From JBEBXQ01 sp040391535 (GTDB lineage: Bacteria; Bacteroidota; Bacteroidia; Cytophagales; Spirosomataceae): DNA of 17,217 nucleotides. How positions within the stretch are numbered: the first letter of the stretch is position 1; every line of letters starts with the position of its first letter. This document shows positions 14,224-17,217 of this stretch, one piece after another. The position numbers and the translations under genes were made by a program. The stretch lies in NCBI GenBank assembly GCA_040391535.1, contig JBEBXQ010000107.1:1-17217 (forward strand). The letters run 5' to 3'. A model generated the notes under the pieces. That model had not been told where the DNA came from. It saw nothing but the letters and a program-made list of their open reading frames with translations, and made no database searches.

Positions 14224-14320
14224 AAGAGGAAGTTACCATATGTTCTGCAAATATGATTTCTGGCAAACTCCGGCCTCAAAGACGCCGGGCAAGCGCAGTA
14301 TACAGACTTCATTTATTAAA

Positions 14321-15046
14321 TCATTCTTCTTCATTAATTATTCCGAAGTACCTTTTTGAGATTCTTTTCCAGTCGCCGGTACTTTCTTCATTAGCTTTAA
14401 TCAATGCCTCAAGGGAGGCATTTTCTGCTTTATGTCCAAGATGCTTTTGAATATCAACCTCTGTTAAGAGAAACTTTGCCTTATCAAGACCCTGAAGATT
14501 TTCTCTCATGGCTGCATATTTTGATAACATACTTTCAGCAAGCTTCGGATCTTCCTTTGAATACAATACATCATACAAAACAGCGAACATTTTCGCATAT
14601 TCCTCATCATCTAACTTCCGGAAAAAACGATCTTCTTCAGTGGATTTTGATCCGATAAAAAGCGTGTTCCCACCGGGGTCGGTTAATGTAAACCTACGAT
14701 CGTCTGCCAGATTTCTTACCTTCGTGATCTTCGGAAAACCGGTACGCGGAACTTTGCCATAGTATTTCTTTAAAGCAGCAGTAAAAGCCTGATTCACTTC
14801 GTCCACGTCCTCAACAACCAGGTAACACATCGTCGGGTTCTCAGAAGCAATCAGCTTACGACTCCCATAAAAATGTATTTCAACACTTTTCCACTTCAAA
14901 GAAGCATAAGGGTTAGGTGATGTGTATAATCCTGACACATCAAATCCCAGCACTTTATAAAACGCTACCTGGACCTGTATATCCGGGCACGGCATAATAG
15001 GAATGACGCTTTCCTGCGAAGCGGGGCTATTCTGGTCTTGTATCAT
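14321..15046 (-). CDS. VOC family protein with C-terminal extension
   Basis: A 241-residue protein with two parts. Residues about 12-135 are a glyoxalase/bleomycin resistance (VOC) domain: VIPIMPCPDIQVQVAFYKVLGFDV is the first beta-alpha unit ('..P.ldv...i.FY..LGF.v'), SVEIHFYG, CYLVVEDVDEVNQAF and RRFTLTDPGGNTLFIGSK ('f...DPdGn.l.ig') follow in the bleomycin-resistance order. Residues about 136-241 are a charged, mainly helical extension (EEYAKMFAVLYDVLYSKEDPKLAESMLSK... to EDWKR-like end) of no recognised family, almost doubling the usual length of about 120. Drug binding is possible but not shown. The ATG at 15046 starts right at the domain; the longer frame to 15199 would overlap the AraC gene. 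The AraC gene lies 70 bp upstream. Confidence 0.85.
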   Translation of the reverse strand: MIQDQNSPASQESVIPIMPCPDIQVQVAFYKVLGFDVSGLYTSPNPYASLKWKSVEIHFYGSRKLIASENPTMCYLVVEDVDEVNQAFTAALKKYYGKVPRTGFPKITKVRNLADDRRFTLTDPGGNTLFIGSKSTEEDRFFRKLDDEEYAKMFAVLYDVLYSKEDPKLAESMLSKYAAMRENLQGLDKAKFLLTEVDIQKHLGHKAENASLEALIKANEESTGDWKRISKRYFGIINEEE

Positions 15047-15068
15047 TGATCTTTTTTGTATTAAAACA

Positions 15069-15076
15069 CAAAAATA
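15069..15076 (-). promoter_or_regulatory. Candidate -7 promoter element of the VOC gene
   Basis: TATTTTTG on the minus strand is an exact match to TAnnTTTG, 22 bases before the ATG at 15046, in the short gap after the AraC gene. It supports both separate transcription and the chosen start. Confidence 0.4.
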
Positions 15077-15116
15077 ACCTTTCGTTTTTTGCCATAATTG
15101 GAAAAAACAGACATGC

Positions 15117-15902
15117 TCAGTAAAAGGTGACTGATCTGTATTTACGCGGACTACAACCGGAAAATGTTTTGAAGTCATTGATAAAATGGGACTGATCATA
15201 ATACCCGTGATCCAGCGCTATGTCTGTGTAGCTGTTCAGCTCGCCAAAAGAGGCCAGGGAAGATTCAAACCGGAGGATTCTGGAGTATAATTTCGGATTA
15301 AAGCCTGAGAATTCTTTAAATTTCCTCTCAAACTGCTTTTGCGATAATGAAAATTCATCAGCTAATCCCCGGATACTGACCTGTCCTTTCATTTCCCGCA
15401 TCCGCCTTATGGCATTCATGAAAACCGGGGTGTCATAGCCGGACAGGCTTAATCTCAACAGCAGATAGTCTGTTAATACTTTAACCTGCTCATGGAAATC
15501 AGGACAACGGGCTAAACGTTCTGTAACGGCTGTTGCATCTTTTGAAAACAATTCCCGAATATCAACCAGCTGATTGGCAAATTCAGAAGGAGAAATTCCG
15601 AAAAAAAACGGAAGGGCGTGTGAGTAAAGAGAAACTCCTGACATTTCTGAGAAGCCACCCGATTCAATCCGGTTATACTGACCGGTATGCCCTTGCGCGG
15701 TTGCGAATATCGCGTTCCTGTTTTGTATGTTTCCGGGACCGAAAGCAAATACCAATTCGGAACTGATGCTTGCCGTAGCATGATAACTAAAATGGTTCTG
15801 AACACCGGTATTCCAGCGACTCCACCAAAAGTGGCTTACCAAACCCTCAAGTTCTTTGCAGGGCCGGATAACAGCATGTGAAATGGTCTTATAATTTACC
15901 AT
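15117..15902 (-). CDS. AraC family transcriptional regulator (DUF6597-like N-terminus)
   Basis: A 261-residue soluble regulator. The N-terminal ~150 residues resemble the DUF6597-type sensory domain common in Bacteroidota AraC proteins: it opens YKTISHAVIRPCKELEGLVSHFWW ('....p...L...I..yW'), has SSELVFAFG and a later ISPSEFANQLVDIRELFSKDA segment ('..P.el.n..v.l..lfg..'). Residues about 160-258 are the AraC HTH, with VSIRGLADEFSLSQKQFERKFKEFSGFNPKLYSRILRF as the first unit and YTDIALDHGYYDQSHFINDFKTFSGCSPRKY as the signature. The ligand is unknown. The VOC gene downstream on the same strand is the obvious candidate target. An exact -7 element lies about 66 bases before the start. Confidence 0.93.
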   Translation of the reverse strand: MVNYKTISHAVIRPCKELEGLVSHFWWSRWNTGVQNHFSYHATASISSELVFAFGPGNIQNRNAIFATAQGHTGQYNRIESGGFSEMSGVSLYSHALPFFFGISPSEFANQLVDIRELFSKDATAVTERLARCPDFHEQVKVLTDYLLLRLSLSGYDTPVFMNAIRRMREMKGQVSIRGLADEFSLSQKQFERKFKEFSGFNPKLYSRILRFESSLASFGELNSYTDIALDHGYYDQSHFINDFKTFSGCSPRKYRSVTFY

Positions 15903-15968
15903 ACGACGGAGTTGAAGCGAATAGTATTTGCAGATAACGGCTTACATTCTATTACATACCTACAGGAA

Positions 15969-15976
15969 CAAAGGTA
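15969..15976 (-). promoter_or_regulatory. Candidate -7 promoter element of the AraC gene
   Basis: TACCTTTG on the minus strand is an exact match to TAnnTTTG, 66 bases before the ATG at 15902 and just past the stop of the membrane protein gene at 15982. It suggests that the AraC gene is transcribed separately from the sigma factor operon. Confidence 0.4.
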
Positions 15977-15981
15977 CGGAT

Positions 15982-16647
15982 TTAGCGGGATCCGGTCTTA
16001 TATTCCCCGATTTGCTCTAACATTTCCATTGACTTCATCAATGGGGTCCATTCTTTTCCGTTAAAAAGGAGCTGAAACCATTTTTCATTTCTGTTCTCGT
16101 ATCTGATATTGAAAAATAACCAAATGGCAACAGAAGTAAATAAAACAGTCACGGTTACTGTCATTGTCCATTGCAATAAATTCCAATCTGTGAACATTGT
16201 TTCGTTCCACCAAAAGGTTGTCCATACAGGAAGCTGCAGAAAAAGGACACGTGTAACCCATAACGTTGATATTTTCAGACTTGCCAGTTTTTCCTGTGTT
16301 TTAAGAATCGTGTCCGTTATATCCAGTTGGTAAATTGTGATTAACTGATAGAGGTAAATCAACAATGCTATGGCCGTTAACACTACCTGAACAGAAGCCG
16401 AAATGAGGAAAAATTTATTCGCTTCTGAAAAGCCATAAAGGTATATAGGGCTAAGTATAATGGTCCCTGACCCCACCCAGATAAAGCCAGCCAGCAGCGT
16501 AAATATTTTAACAGGTTTCATAGATCCTAAAAAATGATGAACCTTTATCCGGGTTATATCTTCCGTATTTTTCCGGTTGATGACATAGCTTTCTTCCAGT
16601 TTTTCATTGGTCGTCTGCCAAAGTTTTTTTAATTCCAGTTCGTTCAT
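15982..16647 (-). CDS. Four-helix membrane protein, putative partner of the ECF sigma factor
   Basis: A 221-residue membrane protein of no certain family. The cytoplasmic N-terminus MNELELKKLWQTTNEKLEES is charged and helical, followed by helices at about residues 47-70, 79-101, 127-147 and 155-180, and an amphipathic C-terminal tail (LMKSMEMLEQIGEYK). It begins 4 bp after the sigma factor gene, so the two are almost surely cotranscribed and coupled. The position is that of an anti-sigma factor, and such 'ELELKKLW' proteins are often found after Bacteroidota ECF sigma genes, but no zinc-binding HxxxCxxC motif or FecR-like domain is seen. An anti-sigma role is inference from position and the N-terminal soluble segment. 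Confidence 0.85.
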   Translation of the reverse strand: MNELELKKLWQTTNEKLEESYVINRKNTEDITRIKVHHFLGSMKPVKIFTLLAGFIWVGSGTIILSPIYLYGFSEANKFFLISASVQVVLTAIALLIYLYQLITIYQLDITDTILKTQEKLASLKISTLWVTRVLFLQLPVWTTFWWNETMFTDWNLLQWTMTVTVTVLFTSVAIWLFFNIRYENRNEKWFQLLFNGKEWTPLMKSMEMLEQIGEYKTGSR

Positions 16648-16651
16648 ATCG

Positions 16652-17158
16652 TTATGATGTTAATTGTGAAAACCTTGTCTTTAACTGATCCTTTATACGT
16701 CCTGTTTTCGTTCCTACGTTGCTTACCGATATTCCTAATATCCCGGCAATTTCAGCATGGCTTTTATCTTCCAGATACAATATCATCAGGGCTTTGTCCA
16801 TCTCTTTCAGCTCGCTGATAAATTGCTCCAACAGATTCAGCTGCTGCTCAGCTTCTGTTTTATCTTCGGTGGGTATCTGTTCTGTTTGCTTATTCAGGGC
16901 CGTATATCTGGCTGTTCTTGTCTTGTTTTTCCGGAAATATGAAATAGCTACGTTCAGTGAAATACGATAAAGCCAGGTTGACATTTTAAACTGGCCGTTG
17001 TATTTGTGAATGGATTGCCATATCTGTATCATCATTTCCTGTATCAGATCTTCCCTGTCTTCTTCATCCGGGCAATACATACGGGCAACCTTGAACAAAA
17101 TACCTTTATGTTGTTCCATAATTTCCAGAAAAAGCTGCTCTTGCTCCTGCTTGCCCAT
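16652..17158 (-). CDS. ECF-type RNA polymerase sigma factor
   Basis: A 168-residue extracytoplasmic-function sigma factor. Region 2 spans about residues 10-80: EDREDLIQEMMIQIWQSIHKYNGQFKMSTWLYRISLNVAISYFRKNK holds the core-binding DLxQE motif (37-41) and the -10-recognition segment with STWLYRI. After a variable linker (80-105), region 4 spans about 110-162, with KSHAEIAGILGISVSNVGTKTGRIKDQLK as the helix-turn-helix that reads the -35-like element. The end is short, without an extra domain. It leads a two-gene unit with the membrane protein 4 bp downstream, the usual layout for a sigma/anti-sigma pair that responds to an envelope signal. The inducing signal is unknown. No clear promoter was found in the 59 bases before it at the window end. 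Confidence 0.95.
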   Translation of the reverse strand: MGKQEQEQLFLEIMEQHKGILFKVARMYCPDEEDREDLIQEMMIQIWQSIHKYNGQFKMSTWLYRISLNVAISYFRKNKTRTARYTALNKQTEQIPTEDKTEAEQQLNLLEQFISELKEMDKALMILYLEDKSHAEIAGILGISVSNVGTKTGRIKDQLKTRFSQLTS

Positions 17159-17217
17159 TATTTCTTTTGAAAACCACTCTTTGATAAAATTAAAAGATTG
17201 TGTGCCCTGTTTTAATC

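Noticed and set aside
14142..14450. Plus-strand ORF across the folded element
   Set aside because: It covers the folded element and the 3' end of the VOC gene on the other strand; the product looks like a shadow translation.
14321..15199. Longer start for the VOC protein
   Set aside because: The extra 51 residues overlap the AraC gene and contain the promoter-like element; the domain begins at the ATG at 15046.
1..17217. CRISPR array, insertion sequence or prophage
   Set aside because: No direct repeat array, transposase, integrase or phage structural gene was seen on either strand.

Overview
The window looks like chromosomal DNA of a Bacteroidota bacterium, most likely Chitinophagales or Sphingobacteriales. 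This rests on the gene families present (AHSA1/SRPBCC, DoxX-like, DUF1801, membrane-anchored AraC regulators, an ECF sigma factor followed by a four-helix membrane protein), on weak Shine-Dalgarno sequences, and on seven exact copies of the Bacteroidota -7 promoter element (TAnnTTTG) placed 20-70 bases before start codons. No rRNA, tRNA, insertion sequence, phage gene or CRISPR array was seen. Species cannot be told from the sequence alone.

Layout. (1) 25-2107, minus strand: a tight five-gene operon (AHSA1-like SRPBCC, DoxX-like membrane protein, DUF1801, second AHSA1-like SRPBCC, PhnB-like VOC protein) with two 8-bp gene overlaps. (2) 2251-3228, plus: a divergent GlxA-type regulator (DJ-1/PfpI plus AraC HTH). 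(3) 3229-3699: a gene-poor gap with a short hairpin and a possible decayed coding relic. (4) 3700-7522, plus: a secreted class C beta-lactamase-like serine hydrolase with a membrane tail, a membrane-anchored AraC regulator, and a secreted protein made of two repeats resembling the accessory domain of such hydrolases; a 13-bp perfect inverted repeat closes the block. (5) 7891-10913, plus: a TetR-family regulator, an SDR oxidoreductase, a small DUF2798 membrane protein and a FabF-type ketosynthase. Identical palindromes lie before tetR and before the SDR gene; the second is the core of a 38-bp perfect palindrome. (6) 10965-15902, minus: exported DODA/YgiD-like dioxygenase, YceI-like protein, F420-reductase-like NAD(P)-binding protein, Crp/Fnr regulator, a long VOC protein and an AraC regulator. 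Between the VOC and Crp/Fnr genes is a folded element with an 11-bp closing stem and two 5-bp hairpins. (7) 15982-17158, minus: an ECF sigma factor and its membrane partner.

The genes form small regulator-plus-effector units rather than one pathway. The best supported local circuit is the TetR-SDR-DUF2798-FabF unit, where the sequence itself shows the probable operators and suggests autoregulation plus control of the ketosynthase operon. No clearly new defence or mobile system was found. The most notable signals are non-coding: the TetR operator pair with its 38-bp palindrome, and the three-way-junction-like element at 14159-14223.
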